Source: Micromonospora gifhornensis (GTDB lineage: Bacteria; Actinomycetota; Actinomycetes; Mycobacteriales; Micromonosporaceae). Taken from it: a stretch of DNA of 64,000 nucleotides. Position 1 is the stretch's first letter. Each line of letters starts with the position of its first letter. The DNA is taken from positions 43,544-107,543 of the forward strand of contig NZ_BOPA01000023.1 of assembly GCF_016863515.1 (NCBI RefSeq). Reading direction: 5' to 3'. A program made the translations under genes and the position numbers. The notes under the pieces were generated by a model that worked only from the letters and a program-made list of their open reading frames with translations, was not told the DNA's origin and did no database searches. Shown piece after piece: positions 25,276-34,574 of this stretch.

Positions 25276-25889
25276 GACAGCTCCGCCCGGGTGAGCGGGC
25301 GGCGGCGGGCGACCGCGTGCACGGCGGCCAACGCGTACCCGGCGAGGATCGGCACCGCGACCGGGGTGACAAGCACCCCGAGCAGCACGGCGACGAGGCT
25401 GGTGCCGGCCAGCGCGGCGCAGGTCGCGGGGTGGTCGAGGCAGGTGCGGGCGGCCCGGGGAACCGCCGCGGCCCACCCGGTGCCGCCGGTGCGGCCGACC
25501 TCGACCACGATCGCGGCGGCGTACCCGAGCAGGGCCGCCGCCACCACGACGGTGACGGCCAACCCCACGCCGCCGCCCGGCACCCGGCCGGTGGCCAGTG
25601 CCGTCAGGTTTGTGGCGAGCAGCCCGACGGCGGCCAGCCCGAGCAGGGTGGCCGGCACGCCGGGCAGCAGTCCCCGACCGAACCGGGAGATGATCTGCCG
25701 GGCGGTGGGCCAGCTGCCGGTAGCCAGCCAGTCGTGCACCGCGGCGCTGGCGGTGCCGATCGCCGCGCCGGCGGTCAGCACCGGGGCCGAGGCGAGCACC
25801 GTCAGGATGCCCAGCAGCGCCAGATCGGCCCCGTCGCGTACGGTGTCCCGCCAGTCGCGGCGCGGCGGCTGCTCAGCCCTTGATTCCAC
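25272..25889 (-). CDS. DUF624/YesL-like membrane protein
   Basis: 205 residues from GTG 25889, 17 bases inside the end of the permease gene. Four to five hydrophobic helices (LALLGILTVLASAPVLTAGAAIG, LLGLAAVGLLATNL, AVTVVVAAALLGYAAAIVVEV, VLLGVLVTPVAVPILAGYALAAV). YesL-type proteins are common companions of rhamnogalacturonan and other oligosaccharide importers. Its job is not known. Coupled to both neighbours by overlaps. Confidence 0.75.
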   Translation of the reverse strand: MESRAEQPPRRDWRDTVRDGADLALLGILTVLASAPVLTAGAAIGTASAAVHDWLATGSWPTARQIISRFGRGLLPGVPATLLGLAAVGLLATNLTALATGRVPGGGVGLAVTVVVAAALLGYAAAIVVEVGRTGGTGWAAAVPRAARTCLDHPATCAALAGTSLVAVLLGVLVTPVAVPILAGYALAAVHAVARRRPLTRAELS

Positions 25890-26757
25890 TTGTGTTGATC
25901 CCCTCGACGAGCATCCGTTGGAAGGCGACGAAGAACACGAAGACCGGCAGCAGGGACAGCACCGCCATGGCGAACATCGGGCCGATGGCGCTCTGGCTCG
26001 TCGAGTCGATGAACAGGGTCAACGCCACCGGCACGGTGTAGTCGCTCAGCTCGGACAGGAAGACCAGTTGCCGGAAGAACTCGTTCCAGGTCCAGATGAA
26101 CGAGAAGATCGCCGTGGTGACCAGGGCGGGTCGGCTCAGCGGCAGGATGACGTGCCGGAAGATGCCGAAGGCCCCGGCACCGTCGATCCGGGCGGCCTCG
26201 TCCAACTCGCGTGGGATGCCCCGCATGAACTGCACCATCAGGAAGACGAAGAACGCCTCCGTGGCCAGGAACTGCGGGATCAGCAGCGGCAGGTACGGCC
26301 AGTCCCCGCCGACCAGGCCGAGGGTGCGGAACAGGATGTACTGCGGCACGATCAGCACGTGCGCCGGCAGCAGCAGGGTGCCGATCATGATGGCGAACCA
26401 CAGCCGCCGCAGCCGGAACCTCAACCGGGCGAAGGCGTACGCGGCCAGCAGGCAGCTCACCGCGTTGCCGACGACGGTCAGCAGGCTGACCATCGCGCTG
26501 TTGAGGAAGAACCGGCCGAAGCTGACGTCGAAGTTGCTCCACCCGTCGGTGTAGTTGCCCGGGGTGAAGCGCTCGGGCAGCAGACCGATGTTGCTGACGA
26601 TCTCCTGCTGCGACTTGACCGAGGTGCCGATCATCCAGATCAGCGGGTACAGCACGACCGCCACGATGGCCAGCAGGATGATCAGCCGCAGCCAGGATCG
26701 GCTGCGTGAGCGCTGCGGGCGGGCCGCCACGGGCGGGGCCAGGGTGTTCGCCACCAT
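25873..26757 (-). CDS. Sugar ABC transporter permease, MalG type
   Basis: 294 residues; ATG at 26757 shares one base with the stop of the MalF-type gene. Six helices and the EAA loop ELDEAARIDGAGAFGIFRHVILPLSRPAL. Works with the next upstream permease and a lipoprotein. The ATPase is not encoded here and is probably shared. Context with UxaC and pectate lyases across the divergent promoter suggests uronate oligomers or pectin fragments as substrate. Confidence 0.92.
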   Translation of the reverse strand: MVANTLAPPVAARPQRSRSRSWLRLIILLAIVAVVLYPLIWMIGTSVKSQQEIVSNIGLLPERFTPGNYTDGWSNFDVSFGRFFLNSAMVSLLTVVGNAVSCLLAAYAFARLRFRLRRLWFAIMIGTLLLPAHVLIVPQYILFRTLGLVGGDWPYLPLLIPQFLATEAFFVFLMVQFMRGIPRELDEAARIDGAGAFGIFRHVILPLSRPALVTTAIFSFIWTWNEFFRQLVFLSELSDYTVPVALTLFIDSTSQSAIGPMFAMAVLSLLPVFVFFVAFQRMLVEGINTSGIKG

Positions 26758-27740
26758 CAGCGGTCCTCCCCGTCGGAGTAGTGCACCCAGAACCGGCCGG
26801 TGCTGAAGAAGACGGCGGTGATGAGCGCGATGGCGATCAGGAAGACCCAGGCCATCGCGGAGGCGTAGCCCATCTCCAGGTCGGTGAACCCGGCGATGTA
26901 CAGGTTGAGGGTGTACATCAGGGTCGAGTCGATCGGTCCGCCGGTGCCGTTGCTGAGCACGAACGCGGCGGTGAAGCCCTGGAAGCCGTTGATGGTCTCC
27001 AGCACCAGGTTGAAGAAGATCACCGGGGAGAGCATCGGCAGGGTGACGCTGACGAACTGCCGGAACCTACCGGCCCCGTCCACCGAGGCGGCCTCGTACA
27101 GCTCGGTCGGCACCTGCTTGAGCCCGGCCAGGAAGATCACCATCGGGGCGCCGAACTGCCAGATGGCCAGCACCATCAGGGTCTCCAGGGCCCAGTCCGG
27201 GTCGTTGACCCAGGGCTTGCCCTCGATGCCGAACAGGGCGAGGAACGAGTTGAACGCGCCATCGCGGTTGAACATGTTCACCCAGACGATGGCCAGCGCC
27301 ACGCTGCCGCCGAGCAGCGACGGCAGGTAGAACAGACCACGGAACAACCCGACCCCGCGCCAGGCACGGTTGAGCAGCAGGGCCACCCCGAGCGCCGCGG
27401 CCAGCTTCAGCGGTACGGCGATCAGCGCGAAGCGCAGCGTGACCCGCACCGAGTGCCACCACGACGGGTCGGCGGTGAACATCCGTTCGTAGTTGGCCAG
27501 CCCCACCCATTCCACCTCGGACCACGGGGTGAGGATGTCGTAGTTGGTGAAGCTGAGGTACAGCGACAACAGCATGGGTAGCGCCGTGATGCCCATCAGA
27601 CCGATGAGCCAGGGCGACAGGAAGACGTAGCCGGCCAGACCTTCCCCGTGCCGGATCCGTCCGGTCCCGCGCCGGGTGGCGGGGGGTCGGACGGATCCGG
27701 TGCCGCGGCGAGTCGGGTCGGGCGCCGTGGTCAGAGCCAC
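26757..27740 (-). CDS. Sugar ABC transporter permease, MalF type
   Basis: 327 residues from GTG 27740 with a GGAGAGGAG ribosome site. The N terminus has a basic, Arg/Thr-rich stretch of about 30 residues before the first helix (YVFLSPWLIGLMGITALPMLLSLY). The EAA motif is ELYEAASVDGAGRFRQFVSVTLPML. Partner of the MalG-type subunit in the same operon. Confidence 0.92.
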   Translation of the reverse strand: MALTTAPDPTRRGTGSVRPPATRRGTGRIRHGEGLAGYVFLSPWLIGLMGITALPMLLSLYLSFTNYDILTPWSEVEWVGLANYERMFTADPSWWHSVRVTLRFALIAVPLKLAAALGVALLLNRAWRGVGLFRGLFYLPSLLGGSVALAIVWVNMFNRDGAFNSFLALFGIEGKPWVNDPDWALETLMVLAIWQFGAPMVIFLAGLKQVPTELYEAASVDGAGRFRQFVSVTLPMLSPVIFFNLVLETINGFQGFTAAFVLSNGTGGPIDSTLMYTLNLYIAGFTDLEMGYASAMAWVFLIAIALITAVFFSTGRFWVHYSDGEDR

Positions 27741-27771
27741 GAACTGCTCCTCTCCGGGTGACGCGGTGCGG

Positions 27772-29109
27772 TCAGGAGGCGATTGCCGCTTTGCAGGCCG
27801 CGACGAACTGGGCGGCGGCCTCGGCGGGGGTGACCCGGCCGTACTGGGCGTTCTCGGCGGCCTTGGTCAGCTCGGCGCGTACCTTGCTGTGGCCCTTGAT
27901 CGGCACCTGCGGGGCCTCGCCGAAGGTCTCGGCCAGCTTGGTCTCCACCTCGATGGACTGCTTCATCGCCGGGTCGGTGGTGTCGTCGCTGACCACCCGA
28001 CGCAGGTCCAGGTTGGACGGCAGACCCCGGTCGGTGCCGAGCAGCTTGACCGCTTCCGGGTCGTTGACCAGGAAGTTGATCACGTCGACCGCGATGTCGG
28101 CGTTCTTGCTGCCCCGGAAGACCGACCAGTACATCGAGGCGCGGGCCCACTGGGCGCTCGGGTCACCGGGGTAGGCGATGACCCCCAGCTCGTCGGCGGT
28201 GTTCTTCTTCAGCTCCGGCATCTGGTTGACCCAGACCCAGGAGGTGGCCGACTTGCCGGTGACCACGAGCTGCTTGGTGATGTCGGTGGCGTTGCCCTCG
28301 TGAATGACGTCCGGGGTCGGGGTGGCGCCGGCGTCCCGGGCCCCCTTCCACAGCTCGAACCACCTGGTCACGTCCTCGGCGGTGAAGCCCAGGTCGCTGC
28401 CGGAGTAAAGGTCCTTGCCCTGCTGGCGCAGCCACACCCAGAAGGCCTTGTAGTCGGCGCTGGGGTCCTGGGTGCCGGGCACTCCGGTCTTCTTGCTGAC
28501 CTGCTCGGCCCAGGCGATGTGCTCCTCCCAGCTCATCCCGGTGGTCGGCTCGGGCAGCCCGTTCTTGTCCAGCAGGGTCTTGTTGTAGACCAGGCCCTGG
28601 GTGTTCTCCCCGGCGGCCAGACCGGCGAGCTTGCCGTCGACCTCGCCGTACTGGAGCAGGCTGGGCGGGAACTTGCTGGTGTCCAGGTCGCCTGCGTCCT
28701 GGTACTTCTTCAGGTCCAGGGTGGCGTTGCGGGCCGCGTACTCGGTCAGGTAGTTGTCGTCGATCTGGAAGATGTCCGGCGGGTTGCCGCCGGCGGTGAG
28801 GGTGGCCAGCTTGTCGAAGTAGCCCTGGTTGGCCTGCCAGGTGGTCTCGAAGACGACGTCCGGGTTCTTCTTGGTGTAGAGGTCCAGCGCCTGCACGGTC
28901 AGCTCGTTGCGGGCGTCACCGCCCCACCAGAAGATGGAGACCTTGGTCTTGCCGTCGGAGGCGTCGTCGCCGCCGCAGGCCGCGGCAGCCCCGACCAGGG
29001 GCAGGGCCACGACCGCGGCGAGCAGGCCGCGCAGCAGTCGGCGACGCAGCAGGGGGGTACGGTAAGTGCGCCCGTCGGGCGCGCTGGTGGGGTGCGTTGC
29101 GGGGTGCAT
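27772..29109 (-). CDS. Sugar-binding lipoprotein of the uronate-island importer
   Basis: 445 residues from ATG 29109, ribosome site AAGGAGTGAG. A 20-residue hydrophilic extension precedes the RRRLLRGLLAAVV signal core; the lipobox is AAAAC with Cys45. Family 1 binding-protein motifs: KVSIFWWGGDARNELTVQALDLY, TLTAGGNPPDIFQIDDNYL, GLAAGENTQGLVYNKTLLDKNGLPEP and a TSWVWVNQMPEL segment. It is the first gene after the LacI gene in the same direction, followed by both permeases. Ligand not determined; the island suggests pectin-derived oligosaccharides. Confidence 0.92.
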   Translation of the reverse strand: MHPATHPTSAPDGRTYRTPLLRRRLLRGLLAAVVALPLVGAAAACGGDDASDGKTKVSIFWWGGDARNELTVQALDLYTKKNPDVVFETTWQANQGYFDKLATLTAGGNPPDIFQIDDNYLTEYAARNATLDLKKYQDAGDLDTSKFPPSLLQYGEVDGKLAGLAAGENTQGLVYNKTLLDKNGLPEPTTGMSWEEHIAWAEQVSKKTGVPGTQDPSADYKAFWVWLRQQGKDLYSGSDLGFTAEDVTRWFELWKGARDAGATPTPDVIHEGNATDITKQLVVTGKSATSWVWVNQMPELKKNTADELGVIAYPGDPSAQWARASMYWSVFRGSKNADIAVDVINFLVNDPEAVKLLGTDRGLPSNLDLRRVVSDDTTDPAMKQSIEVETKLAETFGEAPQVPIKGHSKVRAELTKAAENAQYGRVTPAEAAAQFVAACKAAIAS

Positions 29110-29128
29110 GTGCGCTCACTCCTTGGCG

Positions 29129-30259
29129 TTAGGAGGCGACGACGTCACCGGCGGCCACTCTCGGGCCGCCCGGGTCCGCACGGCGATGCGGGCCCGGGCC
29201 TTCGGCAGTGGCACCGGGACGCTCCCGGCCGGCATACGGGCCCGGTCCGGTGGAGTCGCGGATGACCAACTCGGTCTGGAGCATTACCTGTGCGGTGGTG
29301 CGACGGACGCCGACTGTGGTCCCGGCACCGCCGGCCCGCCCGGTGCGCGGAAGGTCGGTGTCGTGTTGCAGCAACATGTCGACGGCCGTCCGGCCGGCGG
29401 CCGCGGTCGGGGTGGCCACCGTCGTCAGCTTGGGGCGGGTGAGCCGGCTCAGTGAGATGTCGTCGACCCCGACGACACTCACCTCCTGCGGCACCGCCAC
29501 CCCCAGTGCGTCGAGCCCCTCCAGGAGGCCGATCGCCATCAGGTCGTTGTAGGCGAGCACGGCGCTGACCCCGGCCCGGCGGACCTGCTCCGCCTGGGCC
29601 AGTCCACCGTGCTCGGTAGGTGGGTTGGGGCCGAGCACGGTCAGCTCCGCGCCGGCCGTCCGGGCCGCCGCGCCGGCCGCACGGCGGATCTCCCGGCTGG
29701 TCCACGAACCGCGCGGCCCACCGAGCAGGGCGATCTCCCGGTGGCCGAGGCCGGCCAGGTGTTCGATGGCCGACCGGGCGCCCTGACCGACGTCCATCAG
29801 CACGCACGGCAGCCCGGCCAACTGGCGGTTGACCACCACCAGCGGGACCTCCCGGCTGAGCTGCTCGATCAGGCTGTTGCTCATCCGTGGGCTGCACAGC
29901 AGCACCCCGTCGACCTGCTTGGCCAGGGCGTGGACCAGCTCTTCCTCGGCGGCGGCGTCCTCATTGGTGTCGGCCACGAAGACGTGGTAGTCGCGGTGCC
30001 GGGCCTGGCTCTCCGCCGCCTTGATCAGGGGCGGGAAGAACGGGTTCGCGATGTCCGCGATGATCAGCCCGATGTTGTGCGTACGGCCGGTGATCAGGGC
30101 ACGTGCGGCCCGGTTGGGGCGGTAGCCCAGGTCCTCGGCGCAGGCGAGCACCCGTACCCGCGTCTCCGGGTTGACCAGGTGGGGTGCGGAGAAGGTGCGG
30201 GAGACGGTGGAGATGTGCACCCCGGAGGCCCGCGCGACGTCCCGGATCGTGACAGGCAC
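29129..30259 (-). CDS. LacI-family regulator of the pectin/uronate island
   Basis: 376 residues from GTG 30259, which has AAGGGGG upstream; longer readings run through the promoter. Helix-turn-helix TIRDVARASGVHISTVSRTFS, hinge RPNRAARALITGRTHNIG, sensor domain with IADIANPFFPPLIKAAES, GVLLCSPRMSNSL and VSAVLAYNDLMAIGLLEGL. The last 40 residues are a Gly/Pro/Arg-rich extension beyond the usual LacI end. It is the leading gene of the import arm, and operator-like palindromes sit in its own promoter and that of the divergent catabolic arm, so I infer it controls both. Confidence 0.92.
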   Translation of the reverse strand: MPVTIRDVARASGVHISTVSRTFSAPHLVNPETRVRVLACAEDLGYRPNRAARALITGRTHNIGLIIADIANPFFPPLIKAAESQARHRDYHVFVADTNEDAAAEEELVHALAKQVDGVLLCSPRMSNSLIEQLSREVPLVVVNRQLAGLPCVLMDVGQGARSAIEHLAGLGHREIALLGGPRGSWTSREIRRAAGAAARTAGAELTVLGPNPPTEHGGLAQAEQVRRAGVSAVLAYNDLMAIGLLEGLDALGVAVPQEVSVVGVDDISLSRLTRPKLTTVATPTAAAGRTAVDMLLQHDTDLPRTGRAGGAGTTVGVRRTTAQVMLQTELVIRDSTGPGPYAGRERPGATAEGPGPHRRADPGGPRVAAGDVVAS

Positions 30260-30298
30260 TGCGGCCCCCTTCGTGTGTCGGCGGTCACGGGTGCCGCC

Positions 30299-30328
30299 AA
30301 TTAATGCAAACGGTTGCGCCAGTGTCAA
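30299..30328 (-). promoter_or_regulatory. Promoter with LacI operator for the import operon
   Basis: On the minus strand TTGACA (30328-30323) and TTAATT (30304-30299) are 18 bases apart. In the spacer at 30304-30319 lies ATGCAAACGGTTGCGC, a typical LacI-family operator half-palindrome pair (TGCAAACG / GGTTGCG). Binding there would block the promoter and give autorepression. Confidence 0.7.
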
Positions 30329-30454
30329 CGGTCGATGATTACAGCTAGGTTTCACAGCCGCACTTGCCATGCCCTCCAATACTCATGAATCAGCACAAAG
30401 GCCGCTGATTGCTGATACACCGTTGACGCCAAGGGATCGAACATGATTACTTCG

Positions 30455-30470
30455 CTGCAAAGGTTTGCAG
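30455..30470 (+). promoter_or_regulatory. LacI operator for the catabolic arm
   Basis: CTGCAAAGGTTTGCAG: perfect 7-bp arms with a GG centre, 22 bases before the GTG of the oxidoreductase gene. It has the same TGCAAA/TTTGCA half-sites as the operator at 30304, so the same regulator probably controls the divergent operon. Confidence 0.72.
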
Positions 30471-30492
30471 AGAGATCGAGGAGGATCAGTTC

Positions 30493-31821
30493 GTGTCTCC
30501 GCACTCCGGCGGGCGGGCCCGGTACGCCGTGGTCGGCACCGGCGCCCGCGCCGAGATGTTCGTCCGCGCGTTGGTCCGCGACCACGCCGACACCGCCGAA
30601 CTGGTCGCCTTCGCCGACGTCAACCAGGCCCGGATGGACGCCCACAACCGGTGGCTCACCGAACTCGGCCACCCACGGGTGCCCACCTACCACGCCGGGG
30701 ACTTCACCGCGATGCTGGCCAAGGAGCGGGTCGACGTCGTGCTTGTCACCTCCGTGGACGTCACCCACGACGAGTACGTGGTCGCCGCCGTGGAGGCCGG
30801 TTGCGACGTGGTCACCGAGAAGCCGATGACCACCGACGCGCCGCGCTGCCAACGCATCCTCGACGCGGTACGCCGCACCGGCCGGCGGGTCACCGTCGCC
30901 TTCAACTACCGCTACAACCCGCTGCACGAGCAGATGCGCCGGCTGCTCACCGAGGGTGCGGTCGGCGAGATCGGCTCGGTGCACTTCGAGTGGCTGCTCG
31001 ACGTACGCCACGGCGCCGACTACTTCCGCCGCTGGCACCGCGACAAGGCCAGCTCCGGCGGGCTGATGGTGCACAAGGCCAGCCACCACTTCGACCTGGT
31101 CAACTGGTGGCTGAACGCCACACCCGTGCAGGTGTACGCGGCCGGACGGCTGTTCTTCTACGGCGAGAACGGTCGCCGGCACGGCTACGCCCGCGACTAC
31201 GACCGGGCACACGCCAGCCCCGCCGCCGACGACGACCCGTTCGCGCTGCGCCTGGCCGAGCACCCCCGACTCCGCGAGCTGTACCTCGACGCCGAGGCAT
31301 CCGACGGCTACCACCGGGACCGCAACGTCTTCGCCCCCGGGGTGAGCATCGAGGACGACATGGCGGTGCTGGCCACCTACTCCACCGGCGCGACCATGAC
31401 CTACCACCTCACCGCGTACGCCCCCTGGGAGGGCTACCGGGTGATGGTCAACGGCAGTCGGGGCCGCCTCGAACTGGAGGTCACCGAGAGCGACTACGTC
31501 AGCCCGGCCGCAGCCGGCGCGCTCAAGGGTGCGGCGCTGCACGGCGACCAGGCCGCCGCCGAGGGTGGCGCGGCCACGCTGACCCTGCGTCCCTTCTGGT
31601 CCCCACCGCAACGCATCGAGGTCGACGGGTACACCCGCCACGGGCACGGTGGCGCGGACGCCCGGATGACCCAGGTCCTCTTCGGCGGGGCGACCGACCC
31701 GCTGCACCGCGCGGCAAGCGCCCGCGACGGCGCGCTGGCCCTGCTCACCGGGTTGGCCGCCAACCGGTCCTTCGACACCGGCGCCCCGGTACGCGTCGCC
31801 GACCTGCTCACCCTCGACTGA
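30493..31821 (+). CDS. Gfo/Idh/MocA family oxidoreductase
   Basis: 442 residues from GTG 30493 (GAGGAGGA ribosome site). N-terminal Rossmann fold (RYAVVGTGARAEMFVRAL), the EKPMTTD motif of the family near residue 115, and the C-terminal sugar-binding domain with KASHHFDLVNWWL. It catalyses an NAD(P)-dependent oxidation or reduction of a sugar or sugar acid; the substrate is unknown. It is longer than the usual 330-390 residues because of insertions after residue 200. First gene of the catabolic arm. Confidence 0.87.
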   Translation: MSPHSGGRARYAVVGTGARAEMFVRALVRDHADTAELVAFADVNQARMDAHNRWLTELGHPRVPTYHAGDFTAMLAKERVDVVLVTSVDVTHDEYVVAAVEAGCDVVTEKPMTTDAPRCQRILDAVRRTGRRVTVAFNYRYNPLHEQMRRLLTEGAVGEIGSVHFEWLLDVRHGADYFRRWHRDKASSGGLMVHKASHHFDLVNWWLNATPVQVYAAGRLFFYGENGRRHGYARDYDRAHASPAADDDPFALRLAEHPRLRELYLDAEASDGYHRDRNVFAPGVSIEDDMAVLATYSTGATMTYHLTAYAPWEGYRVMVNGSRGRLELEVTESDYVSPAAAGALKGAALHGDQAAAEGGAATLTLRPFWSPPQRIEVDGYTRHGHGGADARMTQVLFGGATDPLHRAASARDGALALLTGLAANRSFDTGAPVRVADLLTLD

Positions 31822-31845
31822 CCTCTACCCCAGGAGTCGCACCCC

Positions 31846-33276
31846 GTGCCCACCTCGACCCGACCAGACCTGCTCCTCCCCGCCGACCCGGGCCAACGCG
31901 CACTGGCCCGGGAGCTGTACGCGCTTGTGGCAAGGTTGCCGATCATCTCCCCGCACGGGCACGTCGACCCGGCGCTGCTGGCCGAGGATGAGCCGTTCGG
32001 TGACCCGGCGCAGCTGCTCATCGTGCCCGACCACTACCTGACCCGGATGCTGCTCAGCCAGGGCGTACCTCCGTCCGAGCTGGGTGTGCCCAGCCGCGAC
32101 GGCACCCCGGTGGAGACCGACGGGCGACGGATCTGGCGTCGCTTCGCCGAGCACTGGCACCTGTTCCGGGGCACCCCGTCACGGCTGTGGCTGGAACAGA
32201 CCTTCACCGAGGTCTTCGGCGTCGACACCCGACTCTCCCCGGCCACCGCCGACGAGGTGTACGACGCCCTCGCCGCCAAGCTCGCCGAGCCGGACTTCCG
32301 ACCCCGGGCGCTGTTCGAACGGTTCAACATCGAGGTGCTGGCCACCACCGAGTCGCCCCTGGACGACCTGGGTCGGCACGCCAAACTGGCCGCCGACGGC
32401 TGGGGCGGGCCGGGTGGGCGGGTGGTCACCACGTTCCGCCCGGACAACGTGGTCGACCTGGAATTCGAGGACTGGTCGGCAAACGTCGACCGGCTCGGCG
32501 AGATCACCGGCGAGGACACCGGCACGTACGCCGGTTATCTGGCGGCGTTGCGGGCCCGCCGGGTGGCGTTCATCGACGCCGGGGCCACCTCGTCCGACCA
32601 CGGTCACCGCACCGCCCGCACCCTCGACCTCGGTGCGGACGCGGCGACGCTGTTCGACCGGGCCCGGCGGGGCCGGGCCGAGCCCGGCGACGCCGAGGCG
32701 TTCGCTGCGCACATGCTGCTGGAGTTCGCCCGGATGTCGCTCGACGACGGGCTGGTCATGCAGCTGCACCCCGGCGCGGTCCGCAACCACAACCGCTGGC
32801 TGTACGCCCGGCACGGCCGCGACGTCGGCGGCGACATCCCGCAGGTCACCGAGTACGTGCACGCGCTCGCCCCGCTGCTGGACGCCTACGGCAACGACCC
32901 CCGGCTGCGGGTGGTGCTCTACACCCTCGACGAGGACACCTTCACCCGGGAACTCGCGCCGCTGGCCGGCGGGTACGCCGCTCTGCTGCTCGGTGCGCCC
33001 TGGTGGTTCCTGGACTCCCCCGAGGTGCTGCGCCGGTTCCGGGAGACCGTCACCGAGACCGCGGGCTTCTACAACACCGCCGGGTTCGTCGACGACACCC
33101 GTGCCTTCTGCTCCATTCCGGTACGCCACGACGTGGCCCGCCGCATCGACGCGGGTTTCCTGGCCCGGCTGGTCGCCGAGCACCGGCTGCCCATGGACGA
33201 GGCCGCCGAGACCATCGTCGACCTGGCGTACCGGCTGCCGAAGCAGGTCTACAAATTCGGGGAGGGGCAACAATGA
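31846..33276 (+). CDS. uxaC: Glucuronate/galacturonate isomerase
   Basis: 476 residues from GTG 31846 with AGGAG at the right distance. UxaC signatures: LPIISPHGHVDPALL with the metal-binding HGH, DHYLTRMLLSQGV, FNIEVLATTESPLDDL, MQLHPGAVRNHN, and GAPWWFLDSPEVLRRFRE. Full family length. It turns D-glucuronate into fructuronate and D-galacturonate into tagaturonate, the first step of uronate breakdown after pectin cleavage. Its stop overlaps the next ATG by 4 bases. Confidence 0.95.
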   Translation: MPTSTRPDLLLPADPGQRALARELYALVARLPIISPHGHVDPALLAEDEPFGDPAQLLIVPDHYLTRMLLSQGVPPSELGVPSRDGTPVETDGRRIWRRFAEHWHLFRGTPSRLWLEQTFTEVFGVDTRLSPATADEVYDALAAKLAEPDFRPRALFERFNIEVLATTESPLDDLGRHAKLAADGWGGPGGRVVTTFRPDNVVDLEFEDWSANVDRLGEITGEDTGTYAGYLAALRARRVAFIDAGATSSDHGHRTARTLDLGADAATLFDRARRGRAEPGDAEAFAAHMLLEFARMSLDDGLVMQLHPGAVRNHNRWLYARHGRDVGGDIPQVTEYVHALAPLLDAYGNDPRLRVVLYTLDEDTFTRELAPLAGGYAALLLGAPWWFLDSPEVLRRFRETVTETAGFYNTAGFVDDTRAFCSIPVRHDVARRIDAGFLARLVAEHRLPMDEAAETIVDLAYRLPKQVYKFGEGQQ

Positions 33277-34574
33277 CCACCATCACTGATGTCAATGTGC
33301 ACGATGTGCGGTTTCCCACCGCCGCCACCGGCGACGGCTCCGATGCCATCAACCGGGGTGACTACTCGGCCACCTATGTCGAGCTGAGCACCGACGACGG
33401 GCCGACCGGGGCCGGGTTCACCTTCACCAACGGTCGTGGCAACGAGATCACCTGCGCGGCGGTGAACGCCCTGGCCCATCACGTGCGGGGGCGGACGGTG
33501 CAGGAGATCACCGCCGAGCCGGTGGCGTTCTGGCGCTCGCTGGTCGCCGATGTGCAGTTGCGCTGGCTGGGCCCGGAGAAGGGGGTCATCCACATGGCCG
33601 CCGGGGCGCTCGTCAACGCGGTGTGGGACCTGCGGGCCAAGCTCGCCGGCAAGCCGATGTGGCGTTACCTGGCCGAGATGCCCACCGACGAACTGGTCGC
33701 CAACGTGGACTTCGGCCACATCACCGACGCGCTCACTCCCGACGAGGCCGCGGCCATCCTGGACAAGGGCCGTGACGGGCTCGGTGATCGGCTGGCCGTG
33801 CTGGAGCGCGACGGTTTCCCGTCGTACACCACCTCGGTCGGCTGGCTGGGCTACCCCGACGACAAGGTGCGCGCCCTGACCCGGGAGGCGTACGCGGCCG
33901 GGTGGCGGGCGATGAAGATGAAGGTCGGCGGACCGCCCGCCGACGACCTGCGGCGGGCCCGGATCATCCGGTCGGAGATCGGCCCGGACGCGCTGCTGAT
34001 GATGGACGCCAACCAGGTGTGGGACGTCGACGAGGCGATCACCAACATGACCGCGCTGGCCGAGGTGGACCCGTACTGGATCGAGGAGCCGACGCACGCC
34101 GACGACATCCTCGGCCATGCCCGCATCGCCCGGGCGATGGCCGAGCTGACCGGCGGGCGGTGCCGGGTGGCCACCGGCGAGGTGGCCGCCAACAAGGTGA
34201 TCTTCAAGCAGTTGTTGCAGGCCGAGGCGATCGGTGTGATGCAGATCGACGCTTGCCGGGTCGCCGGGGTCAACGAGGTGCTCGCCGAGATCCTGCTGGC
34301 CGCCAAGTTCGGGGTGCCGATCTGCCCGCACGCCGGTGGGGTCGGCCTCTGCGAGTACGTCCAGCACCTGGCGATCTTCGACTACCTGCGGGTCGGCACC
34401 AGCCTGGACGGCCGGATGGTCGAGTACGTCGACCACCTGCACGAACACTTCGTCGACCCGGTACGTACCCGCGACGGGCGGTACCTGCTGCCGACCGAAC
34501 CCGGCTACAGCGCCACCATGCACCCGTCCTCGATCGCCACCTTCCGCTTCCCGGACGGCCCGACGTGGCGGTGA
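33273..34574 (+). CDS. Enolase-superfamily sugar-acid dehydratase (L-fuconate dehydratase-like)
   Basis: 433 residues from ATG 33273 (ATGA overlap with uxaC). Enolase superfamily, mandelate-racemase subgroup: general base region KMKVGG, metal ligands in MMDANQVWDV, EEPTHADD and ATGE, and the His of CPHAGGVGLCEYVQHLA. The opening VHDVRFPTAATGDGSDAINRGDYSATYV and WLGPEKGVIHMAAGALVNA match my memory of L-fuconate dehydratase closely. In this island the expected enzyme is an altronate or mannonate dehydratase, so either it has a different substrate from FucD or the cluster also handles fucose-type acids. Confidence 0.85.
   Translation: MTTITDVNVHDVRFPTAATGDGSDAINRGDYSATYVELSTDDGPTGAGFTFTNGRGNEITCAAVNALAHHVRGRTVQEITAEPVAFWRSLVADVQLRWLGPEKGVIHMAAGALVNAVWDLRAKLAGKPMWRYLAEMPTDELVANVDFGHITDALTPDEAAAILDKGRDGLGDRLAVLERDGFPSYTTSVGWLGYPDDKVRALTREAYAAGWRAMKMKVGGPPADDLRRARIIRSEIGPDALLMMDANQVWDVDEAITNMTALAEVDPYWIEEPTHADDILGHARIARAMAELTGGRCRVATGEVAANKVIFKQLLQAEAIGVMQIDACRVAGVNEVLAEILLAAKFGVPICPHAGGVGLCEYVQHLAIFDYLRVGTSLDGRMVEYVDHLHEHFVDPVRTRDGRYLLPTEPGYSATMHPSSIATFRFPDGPTWR

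Noticed and set aside
30421..30490. Possible second start region for the oxidoreductase before GTG 30493
   Set aside because: The operator palindrome and a strong GAGGAGGA ribosome site fit GTG 30493; an earlier frame shows no protein-like sequence.
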